Assembly (NCBI GenBank): GCA_964569795.1
Contig: CAZMVB010000002.1
Coordinates: forward strand, 161,968 to 225,967
Reading direction: 5' to 3'
Source: JAHJDS01 sp964569795
Lineage (GTDB): Bacteria; Desulfobacterota; Desulfarculia; Desulfarculales; JAHJDS01
DNA length: 64,000 nt
Notes under the pieces: model-generated
Database searches by the model: none
What the model was told of the DNA's origin: nothing
The model's input: the letters and a program-made list of their open reading frames with translations, nothing else
Program-made: the position numbers and the translations under genes
Shown: positions 17,276 through 26,384 of the stretch, in pieces
Layout: each line of letters begins with the position of its first letter
Position numbering within the stretch: the stretch's first letter is position 1

Positions 17276-18189
17276 CGTCCCCGGTCCGCCAGATCGGTCA
17301 CGATGTGGTCCACCAGGTTGCGTTCCAATTCGGTCAGGGTCACCTCCCGGCGGTGGACCAGGTAAAAGTGTCGCACCAGGTCCAACCCCTCGACCTTTAC
17401 TCCGACCAGGGCGCCGGTGGCCAGTTCCTTTTCAGCACTGATCGAGGGCAGCCAGGCGATCCCCATCCGGGACAGGACGCCCTTCTTGAGACTCTCGTGC
17501 AACCCCAGTTCGATCAGGCGGGGCTGGCGGTCGAGATCAAAGCCCCGGGCGGACAATTCGGACCACAGGGCCCGGCGCGACCCGGAGCCCTCCTGCTCGA
17601 CCAGGAGCACCCGAGCGAAGACCTCTTGGGGTGTGACCGAGGGCCGGCCGGCGAATTCGTCCTCGGGATGGACCAGCAACACGAACCGGTCCTCGAGAAG
17701 GCGGCGATAGGTAAGCCCGGGCTCGGGATACTCGTAACCGACCACGCCCAGGCGGATGGCGCCGGCCGTCACCGCCTCGACCACCGACCGGGAGATGTCC
17801 ACGAACAGGTCCAGGTTCACGCCCGGGTGACGGGCCTTGAATCCGGCCAGGGTGGCGATCAGGAAGTAGTTGCCCGAGCCCGTGGACACCCCGAGGCGCA
17901 GGCCGGCGTCCGTATCGTCGCCGCGGTGTTTGACTTGCCACTGCTGGAGCCGGCGGAGGAGGTCGGTCCACAAGGAGGCCAGTTCCACCCCGGCCTCGGT
18001 CAGGCGCCAGGCCCCGCCGACGCGGCCGATGAGTTCGATCCCCAGGTGACGCTCCACGGACCGCACCAGATCGGCCAGATCCTCGGCCGCCCGGTCCGAG
18101 CCCAGGACGGACAGATCCCCTTGTCCGGCGTCGGCCGCCCGCCGCCAGGCGTCCAGCCGGGAGACAAGCTCGGTCCAGGAGTCAGTCAT
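17272..18189 (-). CDS. LysR-type protein with divergent DNA-binding domain
   Basis: The 305-residue protein has a full LysR effector domain (from about 90: GLRLGVSTGSGNYFLIATLAGF and later EDRFVLLVHPEDEF). Its N-terminal wHTH is diverged: the usual FxxVAExGSFxxAAxxLxxSQPxVS region reads AWRRAADAGQGDLSVLGSDRAA, although ERHLGIELIGR and LTEAG are kept. LysR proteins bind a small metabolite and control nearby genes. Here the gene is inside the operon, same strand, 19 bases after pseI and overlapping the cysteate synthase start. It may sense a sulfur compound, or may have lost DNA binding. Confidence 0.72.
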   Translation of the reverse strand: MTDSWTELVSRLDAWRRAADAGQGDLSVLGSDRAAEDLADLVRSVERHLGIELIGRVGGAWRLTEAGVELASLWTDLLRRLQQWQVKHRGDDTDAGLRLGVSTGSGNYFLIATLAGFKARHPGVNLDLFVDISRSVVEAVTAGAIRLGVVGYEYPEPGLTYRRLLEDRFVLLVHPEDEFAGRPSVTPQEVFARVLLVEQEGSGSRRALWSELSARGFDLDRQPRLIELGLHESLKKGVLSRMGIAWLPSISAEKELATGALVGVKVEGLDLVRHFYLVHRREVTLTELERNLVDHIVTDLADRGR

Positions 18190-18208
18190 TTTTTTCGTTA
18201 TCCTGGTG

Positions 18209-19210
18209 TCAATCCCGCGACAGAAGGTCTTCCCAGCAGATGGCCTCGTCCCGCTGTTTGGCCCGGTGCAGCCGGGCCCCGACGATCAGATCCAGGTGCC
18301 GGGTCTCGATCGGACGGCCCGAGATCCGGCCGACGCGCTTGAATTCGAGGGCCGACCCGTCCAGGATCGCCCCGGCTTCCAGGTCCCGTCCGGCGACCAC
18401 GTAGCGCCGGACCGCCTCGGGGGCCAGTTCCTTCTCCTGGCGGCCGGGCCGACGCCGGCCCAGGGCCTGCTCGACGAACCTGACCCCGGCCACCAGCCGG
18501 CCCAGGGTCTCCGGATCGGCCGAAAAGGCGTGATCCGGGCCCTCCAGTTTGTTGTCCTCGGTGAAGTGTTTCTCGACGATCCGGGCCCCCAGGGCGACGG
18601 CGGCCATGGCCGCCTCGGGTCCCTCGGAGTGGTCCGAAAAGCCGATGACGTGGTCGGCGCCGAAGACGTCCTGCAGCAGGCCGATCCGCCGCAGGTTCAG
18701 GGTCTCGGGCGGGGCCGGATAGGCCACGGTGCAGTGCAGCAGGGCGATTTTTTTGTCATGCGGCCCCCCCAGGGCGTCCACGGCCTGTTCGATCTCGCCC
18801 AGGGTGGCTGAGCCGGTGGACAGGATCACGTCCTTGCCCGTTTGACCCACCGCTTCGAGCAGCGGAAAATTATTGATATTGGCCGAGCCGATCTTGATCA
18901 GTTCGAAGCCGGCCTCGAGGACCGTTTCCACGGCCGAGAGTTCAGCCACCGTGCTGAACAGGTCGATCCCCTCCTCGGCGGCCACGGCCTTGAGTTCCTT
19001 GATCTCGTCGGCGGACAGCTCGCACCGCTGGAACAGGCCCAGGAAGGGCGAGTCCGTGGCGCAGAACTTCTCGGCGGTGAAGGTCTGGAGCTTGACCGCG
19101 TCGGCGCCGACCCGCTTGGCCGAGCGGACCATGCGCTTGGCCAGGTCCAGGTCGCCGTTGTGGTTCAGGCCGGCCTCGGCCACGATGTAGGTTCGGTCAG
19201 TGGGCAGCAT
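18209..19210 (-). CDS. pseI: Pseudaminic acid synthase (NeuB family)
   Basis: From the ATG at 19210, preceded by GAGGAGGGG, the protein is 333 residues. It has the NeuB barrel motifs EAGLNHNGDLDLAKRM and ADAVKLQTF, GFSDHSEG, and EKHFTEDNKLEGPDHAFS, and a C-terminal SAF (antifreeze-like) domain from about 275. It condenses phosphoenolpyruvate with a six-carbon amino sugar to a nine-carbon nonulosonate. The pseudaminate assignment rests on adjacent pseG, whose stop it overlaps by 14 bases, and on pseB and pseF. Legionaminate or sialate synthase cannot be excluded from motifs alone. The longer upstream frame is shadow. Confidence 0.85.
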   Translation of the reverse strand: MLPTDRTYIVAEAGLNHNGDLDLAKRMVRSAKRVGADAVKLQTFTAEKFCATDSPFLGLFQRCELSADEIKELKAVAAEEGIDLFSTVAELSAVETVLEAGFELIKIGSANINNFPLLEAVGQTGKDVILSTGSATLGEIEQAVDALGGPHDKKIALLHCTVAYPAPPETLNLRRIGLLQDVFGADHVIGFSDHSEGPEAAMAAVALGARIVEKHFTEDNKLEGPDHAFSADPETLGRLVAGVRFVEQALGRRRPGRQEKELAPEAVRRYVVAGRDLEAGAILDGSALEFKRVGRISGRPIETRHLDLIVGARLHRAKQRDEAICWEDLLSRD

Positions 19211-20264
19211 AACCCCTCCTCTTCGAGTCCGTCTGGCCCCCGAGTTTGATGATCTCCGACGCCGTCCGTTCGGCACCCCGGCCGTCCACCAGGCCCCGTC
19301 CCCGGGCCGACATCTCGGCCCGGTCCGCGGGCCGGGACAACAGCTCGTCCACGGCCCCGGCCAGGACGGCCGGCTCCAGGCCCGGGGCCCGGCCCAGGCT
19401 TCGCCCCGCCCCGGACCGGGCCATTGTCTCGGCCACCAGTCGCTGGTTGTCGGCGATGACCACGCCGACGATCGGCACGCCCAGACAGCACAACTCCCAG
19501 ACTGTCGAGCCGGTGGCGGTCACGGCCAGATCACAGGCGGTCATCAAATCGGCCATGTCCGAAGCGCTCAGCCCGACGTGGACCGTTACCGGCCGCGTGG
19601 CACGGGCCGCCCGGTCCTCGAGGGCCGCCCGCCGCCGATTGGCGCCGCCGATGACCAGGGCGATCTCGAACCGCGAGGCGGCCGCCTCCAGGGCGTCCAG
19701 GGCCCACTCGGTGCCGCCCGGCCGGTCGGCCCCGCCCATAGTCAACAGCACCCGGGGCGGATTATTGGGGGGCCGCCCGGCCTCGCGCCGGGAGACGATC
19801 TCCGGGCGAAGCAGGGCATAGGACGGACCGAGCAGACAGGTTCTCTCGGGCCCGCAGTCGTAAAGTCCGGCCCCAGGAGCGGCGTTCTGATTGACGATCA
19901 GGTCCGCGGCCGACAGGTCGCGGTCGCCCAGATCGTCCACGGCCGCCAGGGCACATTCGGCCTCGTCCCTGAACCGGCCGAAGCCCTCCGGCGTCCAGCG
20001 ATAGTGATCGACCACCAGCACCTCGGCCCCTTTGGTTGCGTCGAGGCAACCGGCCACGTCGGCCGGTGACCCTGACTGCTCCAGATCGAGCGACCGCGTC
20101 TCCAGACCCAGCCGGCCCAGGTAAGTCGAGCCCTCGCCCCGGGCCCTGGTCAAAAAGGCGACCTCGACCCCGGCCGCCCGCAGGGCCCCGGCCAGGGCGG
20201 CGCAACGCACCAGGTGACCCATGCCCAGATCGGCCCCGCCGTCGGCTCGAATCAGGACGCGCAT
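19197..20264 (-). CDS. pseG: UDP-2,4-diacetamido-2,4,6-trideoxy-beta-L-altropyranose hydrolase
   Basis: The 355-residue GT-B-fold hydrolase begins MRVLIRADGGADLGMGHLVRC, the PseG opening in which Asp and His act in hydrolysis of the nucleotide-sugar bond. It has the C-terminal VTATGSTVWELCCLGVP, the UDP-binding loop shared with MurG-like folds. PseG releases UDP to give the free trideoxy sugar used by PseI, which is the next gene. It starts at ATG 20264, 11 bases after the deacetylase stop. Confidence 0.85.
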   Translation of the reverse strand: MRVLIRADGGADLGMGHLVRCAALAGALRAAGVEVAFLTRARGEGSTYLGRLGLETRSLDLEQSGSPADVAGCLDATKGAEVLVVDHYRWTPEGFGRFRDEAECALAAVDDLGDRDLSAADLIVNQNAAPGAGLYDCGPERTCLLGPSYALLRPEIVSRREAGRPPNNPPRVLLTMGGADRPGGTEWALDALEAAASRFEIALVIGGANRRRAALEDRAARATRPVTVHVGLSASDMADLMTACDLAVTATGSTVWELCCLGVPIVGVVIADNQRLVAETMARSGAGRSLGRAPGLEPAVLAGAVDELLSRPADRAEMSARGRGLVDGRGAERTASEIIKLGGQTDSKRRGYAAH

Positions 20265-20275
20265 GGCTACCCTGG

Positions 20276-20950
20276 TCAGCGAACGATCCGCCGGGCCAGG
20301 CGAAAGGCCTCGGCCACTTCGAGCCCGACCCGCAGGCCTCGCTCCCGGGCGGCTATCCGCAGGCCCTCGGCCGAGCGGGGGTGGGGGTAGGCCGCGGCCT
20401 CAGTGGCGTAGTGCCCGAAGGCCTCGATCTTGCTCTCCAGCGTGGCCGCAATGTCAACCCAGACATTGGGGATGAAGGCCCGGGCCCGATCGAACGAGTG
20501 CCATTCCGTGGACGACGGGGTCTCGAAAAAGTATATCTCGATTGGGCTGTTGCCGGGCAGGGGCCGGTAGGCCGTCATCACCGCCTGACTGGTCAGACGA
20601 TGGTCCACGTTCAGGTCCCCGGGGTGATGGGTATAAACGATCTCAGCCGGGGCCTCGAAGCGTTCCACGGCCTTGATCAGGTCCAGCAGGGCCACGGTAT
20701 CAAAGCGGTTGTCCGGGAAATCACCCAACTCCAGCCGGGTCAGGCCCATCACCTCGGCCGCGGCCCGGGCCGAGCGCCGCAGGGCGGCCACGGCCTCGGT
20801 CAAATTTTCGTCCGGCTCTCCCCGGGAGGTCATCCCCTCCCCCAGAATGAGCACGGACACCTCGTCGCCCGCCTGGGCGTGCCGGATCAGCGTCCCGCCC
20901 GGACCGAGCACCTCGTCGTCGGGATGGGCGACTATGGCATGCACCCGCAT
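20276..20950 (-). CDS. PIG-L/LmbE family N-deacetylase
   Basis: The 224-residue protein begins MRVHAIVAHPDDEVLG, the canonical zinc-binding AHPDDE motif (His9, Asp12), and has HPGDLNVDH as the second metal site. The ATG at 20950 shares a base with the methyltransferase stop (TGATG). It is the most canonical of the three PIG-L members here. Sitting between a methyltransferase and pseG, it may deacetylate a nonulosonate precursor so another acyl group can be attached. The substrate is inferred. Confidence 0.85.
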   Translation of the reverse strand: MRVHAIVAHPDDEVLGPGGTLIRHAQAGDEVSVLILGEGMTSRGEPDENLTEAVAALRRSARAAAEVMGLTRLELGDFPDNRFDTVALLDLIKAVERFEAPAEIVYTHHPGDLNVDHRLTSQAVMTAYRPLPGNSPIEIYFFETPSSTEWHSFDRARAFIPNVWVDIAATLESKIEAFGHYATEAAAYPHPRSAEGLRIAARERGLRVGLEVAEAFRLARRIVR

Positions 20951-22122
20951 CACTCACCTCCCCGGGTATCATGAAGGCCGGCCCGCCAGGCGTTCCACCG
21001 CCGGCTCAGGGATCGGCCCAGGCGACTTCTATCAAAATAACCGCGCAGCCACATCTTGGGTCCGGGTCGGGTGTAGCCGGACATCAACTCGGCGGCCCGG
21101 GCCAGCTTGTCCTCATAGCCCGGGATGCGCCGGGCCCAGGGGTGTTCGCCGCCGGCCAGGTCCCGGACGAGGGGATCCAGTAAAACCAACAACTCGATCA
21201 CGCCCGGCGAGCCAACCAGCTCGGGGACCTCAGTTTCCCGCCAGGCGGCCTCGAACCGCTCCCGGATCACGGCCGGCCCGGGAAACAACTCGGGACCCGC
21301 GCCGGAAGGATCGTCATCACCGTCACCCGGCTTGCGGGCGATCACCACCACCCGCCGGGAGGCGGCGGGCGGCAGGGCCGCGCCCAGGATCAGCTCCAAT
21401 CGGGCCCAGGGCTCGATCACCTCTGGGTAGCGGCCGATCAACTCGACCAGGACCGGGTAAAAGGCCATGTGCCCCGTGACCACCCGGCGAAAGCTCGCCT
21501 CCGGTCCGGCCCAGGCCCGGATGAACATCGGATTCAGGAAAAAGGCCCCCGGGAAACAGCCGGCCAGCTCCAGGCCCGTTGCCGCCAGATCGGCCTGTAG
21601 GGTTTCCAGGTCCACCCGTCCCCGGTCGGCCGGGACCTGACGCCCCATGATCCGGTCCGCCTGGCGGCACTGGTGATGGAACAGCAGTCGCCCCCCCGGC
21701 CTCAGGACCCGGGCCAGGGAGGCTACCAGGGGCAGCCAGTCCCGGTAAAAAGGCAGCAGCCCGAAACAGTAGGCGTCGTCAAAGCTCTCGGGCCGAAAAG
21801 GCAGCTCGTCTCCGCAAATCCCGGCCACCAGGCCGGCCAGACCGGACCGGCCCGGCCCGTTGCCCCTCAACCGGGTCAGCATGGACAGCGAGGCGTCCAG
21901 GGCCACTACCCGCCGCTCGTCCCGGCCGGCCACGGCCAAGGTCAGACGTCCCGTGCCGGCCCCCACGTCCAGGACAAGCGGTCCCGCCAGGTGGCGCTCG
22001 ATATACAGCCGCTCGGTCTCGGTGCCCAGCCGCCCCAGGCCGTGGCGACGTCGGCGCTGCCGGTCAAAGGCCGCCCCCCGCCCCTGGGCCGTCCAGCCGT
22101 GTTGAATCCGGTCGTCCGACAT
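20950..22122 (-). CDS. Class I SAM methyltransferase with long C-terminal extension
   Basis: From ATG 22122 (TGATG with the aminotransferase stop) this is 390 residues. It has SAM motif I LVLDVGAGTGRLTLAV, motif II VALDAS and RVLRPGGRLLFHHQC. The methyltransferase core ends near residue 220. The remaining about 170 residues are not a domain I recognise and include an acidic DGDDD stretch. It probably methylates a sugar of the glycan. Upstream in-frame residues, rich in Arg, Gly and Pro, are a shadow of the preceding gene. Confidence 0.72.
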   Translation of the reverse strand: MSDDRIQHGWTAQGRGAAFDRQRRRRHGLGRLGTETERLYIERHLAGPLVLDVGAGTGRLTLAVAGRDERRVVALDASLSMLTRLRGNGPGRSGLAGLVAGICGDELPFRPESFDDAYCFGLLPFYRDWLPLVASLARVLRPGGRLLFHHQCRQADRIMGRQVPADRGRVDLETLQADLAATGLELAGCFPGAFFLNPMFIRAWAGPEASFRRVVTGHMAFYPVLVELIGRYPEVIEPWARLELILGAALPPAASRRVVVIARKPGDGDDDPSGAGPELFPGPAVIRERFEAAWRETEVPELVGSPGVIELLVLLDPLVRDLAGGEHPWARRIPGYEDKLARAAELMSGYTRPGPKMWLRGYFDRSRLGRSLSRRWNAWRAGLHDTRGGE

Positions 22123-23390
22123 CAGACCTTTCGAAACAGCGGCTCCAGGGGCGGTCCCTTGAGACGCGACGCCAGATCGCCCCGCTCCAGGGCGTCCTTC
22201 AGCAGGCCCATCACCTCGTCGTAAATCCGCAGGGTCAGATCGACGTCGGCCTCGGTCAGGGCCAGGCACAGATTGTGGTAGGCGTTGTTCAGCAGCCCCC
22301 GGGAGACGGTCTCCTGCTGCCAGAAGGTCCGAACCAGGTGGGGGTCGAAATGGAGCCAGCCGATGACGTGGCGGGTGTCATACCCGTGGACGTCCATGAC
22401 CTCGGTCAGATCGTGGCGACCGATCAGGTCGTTCACCCCGCTCCTGAGGCGGCGGCCCAGGGCCGACAAACGCTCGATGGCGGAACCGTCGGCCAGGCGA
22501 TCGATGACGTGTTTGGCCGCGGCCAGGGAGGCCGCCTCGCCGCCGGCGGTGAACGAGAAAAAGATGCGCTCATAGGCCGTCATCAGGTCCCGGGGACCGA
22601 GGACGCAGGCGATGGGCCAGCCGTTACCCATGGCCTTGCCGAAGCAGGCCAGGTCCGGGGTGACCCCGTATCGGGCCTGGGCCCCGCCGACGCCCATCCG
22701 GAAGCCGGTGATGATCTCGTCAAAGATGAGCAGGGCCCCGTTCCGCCGGGTGATATCCCGCAGAAACTCGAGGTATCCCGGCGCCGGCTCGTGGGAGGTG
22801 ACCGGCTCGAGGATGACCGCCGCCACCCGGGGCCCCTGCTCGGCGAAAAGCCGCTCCACGGCGGCCGGGTCGTTTTCAGGAAAGGTCAAGGTCAATTCCC
22901 GCACCGCCGCGGGCACTCCGCCGGCCATGGAGGTCGTGCCGATGTACCAGTCCTGCCAGCCGTGATACCCGCCCGCCAGGATCAGGTCCCGCCCGGTGAC
23001 GTACCGGGCCAGCCGGACCGCGCCCGAGGTGGCGTCCGAGCCGTTCTTGCCGAACCGGACCATCTCGGCGCAGGGGACGTGCTCGACCAGGCGCTCGGCG
23101 ACCTCGATCTCGAGACGGTGGGGCAGCGAAAAACTGACCCCGGCCTCCATCTGCCGCCGGACCGCCTCGTTGCAGCCCGGGTCAGCGTAGCCCAGGATGA
23201 CCGCGCCCAGGCCCAGGATGTAGTCCAGGTATTCGTGGCCGTCCGCGTCCCAGACCCGGACCCCCTGGCCCCGCTCCAGAAACACGGGGGCCACCCCCTG
23301 GACAAAGGTCCGCGGCGCCTTGGAGAAGGTCTGGGAGGCCCCGGGAATAAGTTGCTGGGCCCGGTCGCGCCACCTCTGGGACGCGGTCAC
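22122..23390 (-). CDS. Class III aminotransferase (glutamate-1-semialdehyde aminomutase-like)
   Basis: From a GTG at 23390 the protein is 422 residues. It has GSDA at 117-120 (PLP phosphate), FDEIITGFR at 223-231 (Asp224 to the pyridine nitrogen) and Lys252 in ACFGKAMGNGWP. Homologues in nonulosonate and flagellin-glycosylation clusters are thought to aminate sugar or side-chain precursors rather than make haem. The start is inferred: the GTG lies 4 bases after the pseF stop, with no strong ribosome-binding site. Longer frames upstream are low-complexity shadow. Confidence 0.8.
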   Translation of the reverse strand: MTASQRWRDRAQQLIPGASQTFSKAPRTFVQGVAPVFLERGQGVRVWDADGHEYLDYILGLGAVILGYADPGCNEAVRRQMEAGVSFSLPHRLEIEVAERLVEHVPCAEMVRFGKNGSDATSGAVRLARYVTGRDLILAGGYHGWQDWYIGTTSMAGGVPAAVRELTLTFPENDPAAVERLFAEQGPRVAAVILEPVTSHEPAPGYLEFLRDITRRNGALLIFDEIITGFRMGVGGAQARYGVTPDLACFGKAMGNGWPIACVLGPRDLMTAYERIFFSFTAGGEAASLAAAKHVIDRLADGSAIERLSALGRRLRSGVNDLIGRHDLTEVMDVHGYDTRHVIGWLHFDPHLVRTFWQQETVSRGLLNNAYHNLCLALTEADVDLTLRIYDEVMGLLKDALERGDLASRLKGPPLEPLFRKV

Positions 23391-23394
23391 CTGG

Positions 23395-24105
23395 TCATGG
23401 GGCGTCCGCAATCTTTTCCTCCAACACGTAACGACGATAGTAGAACTCGGCCAGGTCCCAGTCCTCGGCCGTGTCGATGTCCACCGACTTCCAGCGGGGC
23501 ATGGGATAGATTGCCAGCCGGTCGGAAAAGAGCCGGCGCTCCCGCTGGTAGTCCTCGGCCCGGCACCAGTAGAGCGCGCCGTTGTCCACGTAGATCGGCG
23601 GGAAGAACTGGCTCGGCCCCAACTCCACGTCCTTGTGCACCCGCTCCCAGCGCCCGTCGGCGGTCCGCCAGATTCCGAAAAAGGGATGGATGTCGTACTC
23701 ACAGACCCCCATCACCACCGCCGCCTGTTCGCCGTCCAGCAGGGGGTGGGCGGCCGCGATGTCCGCGGCGGTCCGAAGCGGCGTGGTCACCAGGAGCAGG
23801 CAGAACTCCTCCACCGCGTTCAGGTCGGGCTGGTCCAGGACGTGGAGCAGCACCTCCCACATCCTGGCCGTCGAGGTGGCCAGCTCGGGCGGGCGGACCA
23901 GCGGCAGGCAACCGGCCTCCCGGGCGATGTCGAGCACCAAGGGGTCATCGGAGCTGACCACGACCCGGTCGAACAGGCCCGTGGCCAGGGCGGCGTCCAG
24001 GGTGTGGCTCACCAGGGGCCGGCCGAAGAACTCCCGGGTGTTCTTGCCCGGCAGCCGCGTCGAGCCGGCCCGGGCCGGAATGATGGCGATGGACCTGACG
24101 GACAT
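23395..24105 (-). CDS. pseF: CMP-nonulosonate cytidylyltransferase (PseF/NeuA family)
   Basis: The 236-residue protein has IIPARAGSTRLPGKN at 8-22, the CTP-binding signature, and a C-terminal VDIDTAEDW metal-binding motif, both hallmarks of acylneuraminate cytidylyltransferases. It activates the nonulosonic acid with CTP for glycosyl transfer. Substrate choice (pseudaminate) is by context with pseG and pseI downstream. The gene begins 15 bases after the SGNH gene and is followed closely by the class III aminotransferase. Confidence 0.85.
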   Translation of the reverse strand: MSVRSIAIIPARAGSTRLPGKNTREFFGRPLVSHTLDAALATGLFDRVVVSSDDPLVLDIAREAGCLPLVRPPELATSTARMWEVLLHVLDQPDLNAVEEFCLLLVTTPLRTAADIAAAHPLLDGEQAAVVMGVCEYDIHPFFGIWRTADGRWERVHKDVELGPSQFFPPIYVDNGALYWCRAEDYQRERRLFSDRLAIYPMPRWKSVDIDTAEDWDLAEFYYRRYVLEEKIADAP

Positions 24106-24120
24106 GCCTTAGCTGTCTCC

Positions 24121-25365
24121 TCAGCGGGCCAGGGTCCGCCGCCGGATTGGAATCAGGCCCCGGCGAATCAGGAACCGGGCCATGTATTCGGCCGCCCGCC
24201 GGTGAGCCAGGGGCCGCCAGTGTCCGCTGTGCCGTTTGTTGAAGCCGTTGAACGCGGCGTTGGTCCGCCGGTTCTCGGCCCTGAACAGGGGCGTCAGGTC
24301 CAGGCAGGGAATCGGCCGGTCGAAGACCCGGTCCAAGTCCCGCCAGTCGCGCGGCAGGCGCCGGCAGTGATTGCGCAGGAAATCGGTCGGCGCGTCCAGG
24401 CGCCACTCGGGATGACGGCGACTCAGCTTTCGGCGCTGATCCTGGTGGACCTGGCCCGCGGTGGGGATGATCATCACCGCAAAGCCCACCTTCCGCCTCC
24501 AGGAGTAAGCGGCCATGTGGTCCACGATTTGGGCCGTGACCCTGAAGGCCCGGGCCACAATGGGGAAGAGCCGAGGCGCGTAGATCGAAGGCGCGACGCG
24601 CCCGGATGAGGCCGCCCGGCTGACGGCGCGGCCCCGCTGCCGCATGCGCCACAGGTTGATCTGGTCGTTGAGAAAGCAGAACAGCCGTGAGTTTTTCTTG
24701 AAGAAGTACATCAGCGACCCCAGCCAGCTGCTCTTCAACCGGAACGACCGGGACTCCCGGAACCGGTTGTCCACGGCCAGGGTGCCGTCCGGACGCGGGA
24801 TCAGGTAGGGTCTCAAGTTGTCCTTCTGCCAGGCCCGCAGGTTGTTGCGATAGTCGTTGCCCGGGAAAAAAGCCAGGATGACCAGATCGGGTCTGAATTT
24901 CATCACCTTCACTTTCAGCTGGATGAATTCCTGGGCCGTGGAAAATCCGGGCACCCCGAAGTTCATCACCTCGACCGGGTAACCCAGGTCCCTGAGCCGG
25001 CGCTCCAACTGCTTGGAGAAGTTGAGTTTGGCCGGCACTTCCAGGGCGGCCATGAACGAGTCGCCCAGGACGGCGATCCGAAAAACGCCGGGCGGCCTTT
25101 TGAGGCTGAACTCCCGGTCCCGCAGGCCCTGGGACGAGATGCGGATAGTGCTGCGGCCCTCATAGGTCCACCGGCCGACCATGCCCGGCAGAAAGGCCGA
25201 ACCCAGGTTCCAGTCCACCATCCGGGTCCCCTGGGCCCGGTAGTCGATGACCCGGAGGACGATCTCGGCCCCGAACCCGACCACCAGCAGGCCCAGGAGC
25301 ACGGCACCCACCCCGAAAGCGAGCCGCTTCCAACCCGACCTTGGTGCGCCCACGGACCTCCTCAC
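24121..25365 (-). CDS. Membrane-anchored SGNH/GDSL hydrolase-like protein
   Basis: The protein is about 414 residues if it begins at the GTG at 25365, which overlaps the oxidoreductase stop as GTGA. A second GTG at 25353 sits close behind an AGGAGG and is possible. A membrane helix lies at about 14-38, then GDSF near 101-104, GVPGFST, PGNDYRNN (block III Asn) and a C-terminal SGHWRPLAH. The normal Asp of the D-x-x-H pair is not obvious. It is likely a periplasmic O-acyltransferase or esterase acting on glycan. Confidence 0.7.
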   Translation of the reverse strand: MRRSVGAPRSGWKRLAFGVGAVLLGLLVVGFGAEIVLRVIDYRAQGTRMVDWNLGSAFLPGMVGRWTYEGRSTIRISSQGLRDREFSLKRPPGVFRIAVLGDSFMAALEVPAKLNFSKQLERRLRDLGYPVEVMNFGVPGFSTAQEFIQLKVKVMKFRPDLVILAFFPGNDYRNNLRAWQKDNLRPYLIPRPDGTLAVDNRFRESRSFRLKSSWLGSLMYFFKKNSRLFCFLNDQINLWRMRQRGRAVSRAASSGRVAPSIYAPRLFPIVARAFRVTAQIVDHMAAYSWRRKVGFAVMIIPTAGQVHQDQRRKLSRRHPEWRLDAPTDFLRNHCRRLPRDWRDLDRVFDRPIPCLDLTPLFRAENRRTNAAFNGFNKRHSGHWRPLAHRRAAEYMARFLIRRGLIPIRRRTLAR

Positions 25366-26384
25366 TCGACCCGGCCGTCCCTGTCCAACTGGACCCACCG
25401 CCGCTCGGCCGAGGCCCGCCGGGCGGCGACCACCAGGGAGACGTCGTACAGGCCGCCGGCCAGGTCCAGCAGCGGTTCCTCGTCCCCGGACAAACAGGCC
25501 AGGACGTGGTCGATCTGGCGGCGAAACATGTCGTCATTGTCTATGGTCTCGGTCCAGCGGTTCCACCGGCCCATGTCGGGGTCGAACAGCCCGAAGCGGG
25601 CCTGCTCCGGAAAGCGGTCCGAACTCTCCCACACGGCCGTGGCCTTCGAGCCGACGAGCTGACACGACCGGCGCTTGTACCGGTCCAGGCCGTCCAGGTG
25701 AATCTGCGCCGTCCGGCCCCGGTCGAACACAAGAGTCACCTCGGCCAGGTCCTCGACGTCGATCTCGAGGTCGCTGACCCGGGCGGCGTGGGCGGTCAGC
25801 TCCCGGACCGGACCCATCAGCCAGGTGATGTAATCCAGCTCGTGGATGCAGTCCATGAGCACGCCGCCGCCCTGATCCGCCCGGGCGCTGTAAAACTCGC
25901 GGTAATCGGCCTGGGGCCGCCAGTCGGGCAGATACTGGCCGAAAAGGGCCCGGGCCGAATAGATCTCTCCCAGCCCGCCCGAGATTGCCAGGTCACGCAG
26001 CCAGACGATGGCCGGGTGAAAGCGCATGTTGCAGGCCACCAGACACCGCAGGTCGCGGCGCCGGACCTCGGCCTGGAGTTGGGCCGCCTCGTCGGGATCC
26101 AGGCAGATCGGTTTTTCGATGAACAGGTGATACCCGGCCCGGGCCGCCTCGAGGGCCACCGGGACGTGGGTCAAATGCGGCGTGCAGACCAGGGCCAACC
26201 GGTTCGACTCAATCGGTCCGGCCTCGGGCCCGGCCGTGGCCTGGATGCCGAGTTCGTCGGCCAGGGCCCGGGCCCGGGCGGCGTCCTGATCGGCGACCTT
26301 GACCGCCCCCGGCCCCAGCCGCTCGACCCACAAGCGGGCGTGCCGGCGGCCGATGGACCCGCAGCCGATGACCAGGACCGTCAC
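25362..26384 (-). CDS. Gfo/Idh/MocA family oxidoreductase
   Basis: From GTG 26384 (GTGA with the preceding stop) the protein is 340 residues. It begins VTVLVIGCGSIGRRHARL, the NAD(P)-binding Rossmann motif, and contains FIEKPICLD, the family's Glu-Lys-Pro signature with the catalytic-region Lys. Family members oxidise or reduce sugars or nucleotide sugars. In this cluster it likely modifies a precursor of the nonulosonate or another rare sugar. Confidence 0.83.
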   Translation of the reverse strand: MTVLVIGCGSIGRRHARLWVERLGPGAVKVADQDAARARALADELGIQATAGPEAGPIESNRLALVCTPHLTHVPVALEAARAGYHLFIEKPICLDPDEAAQLQAEVRRRDLRCLVACNMRFHPAIVWLRDLAISGGLGEIYSARALFGQYLPDWRPQADYREFYSARADQGGGVLMDCIHELDYITWLMGPVRELTAHAARVSDLEIDVEDLAEVTLVFDRGRTAQIHLDGLDRYKRRSCQLVGSKATAVWESSDRFPEQARFGLFDPDMGRWNRWTETIDNDDMFRRQIDHVLACLSGDEEPLLDLAGGLYDVSLVVAARRASAERRWVQLDRDGRVE

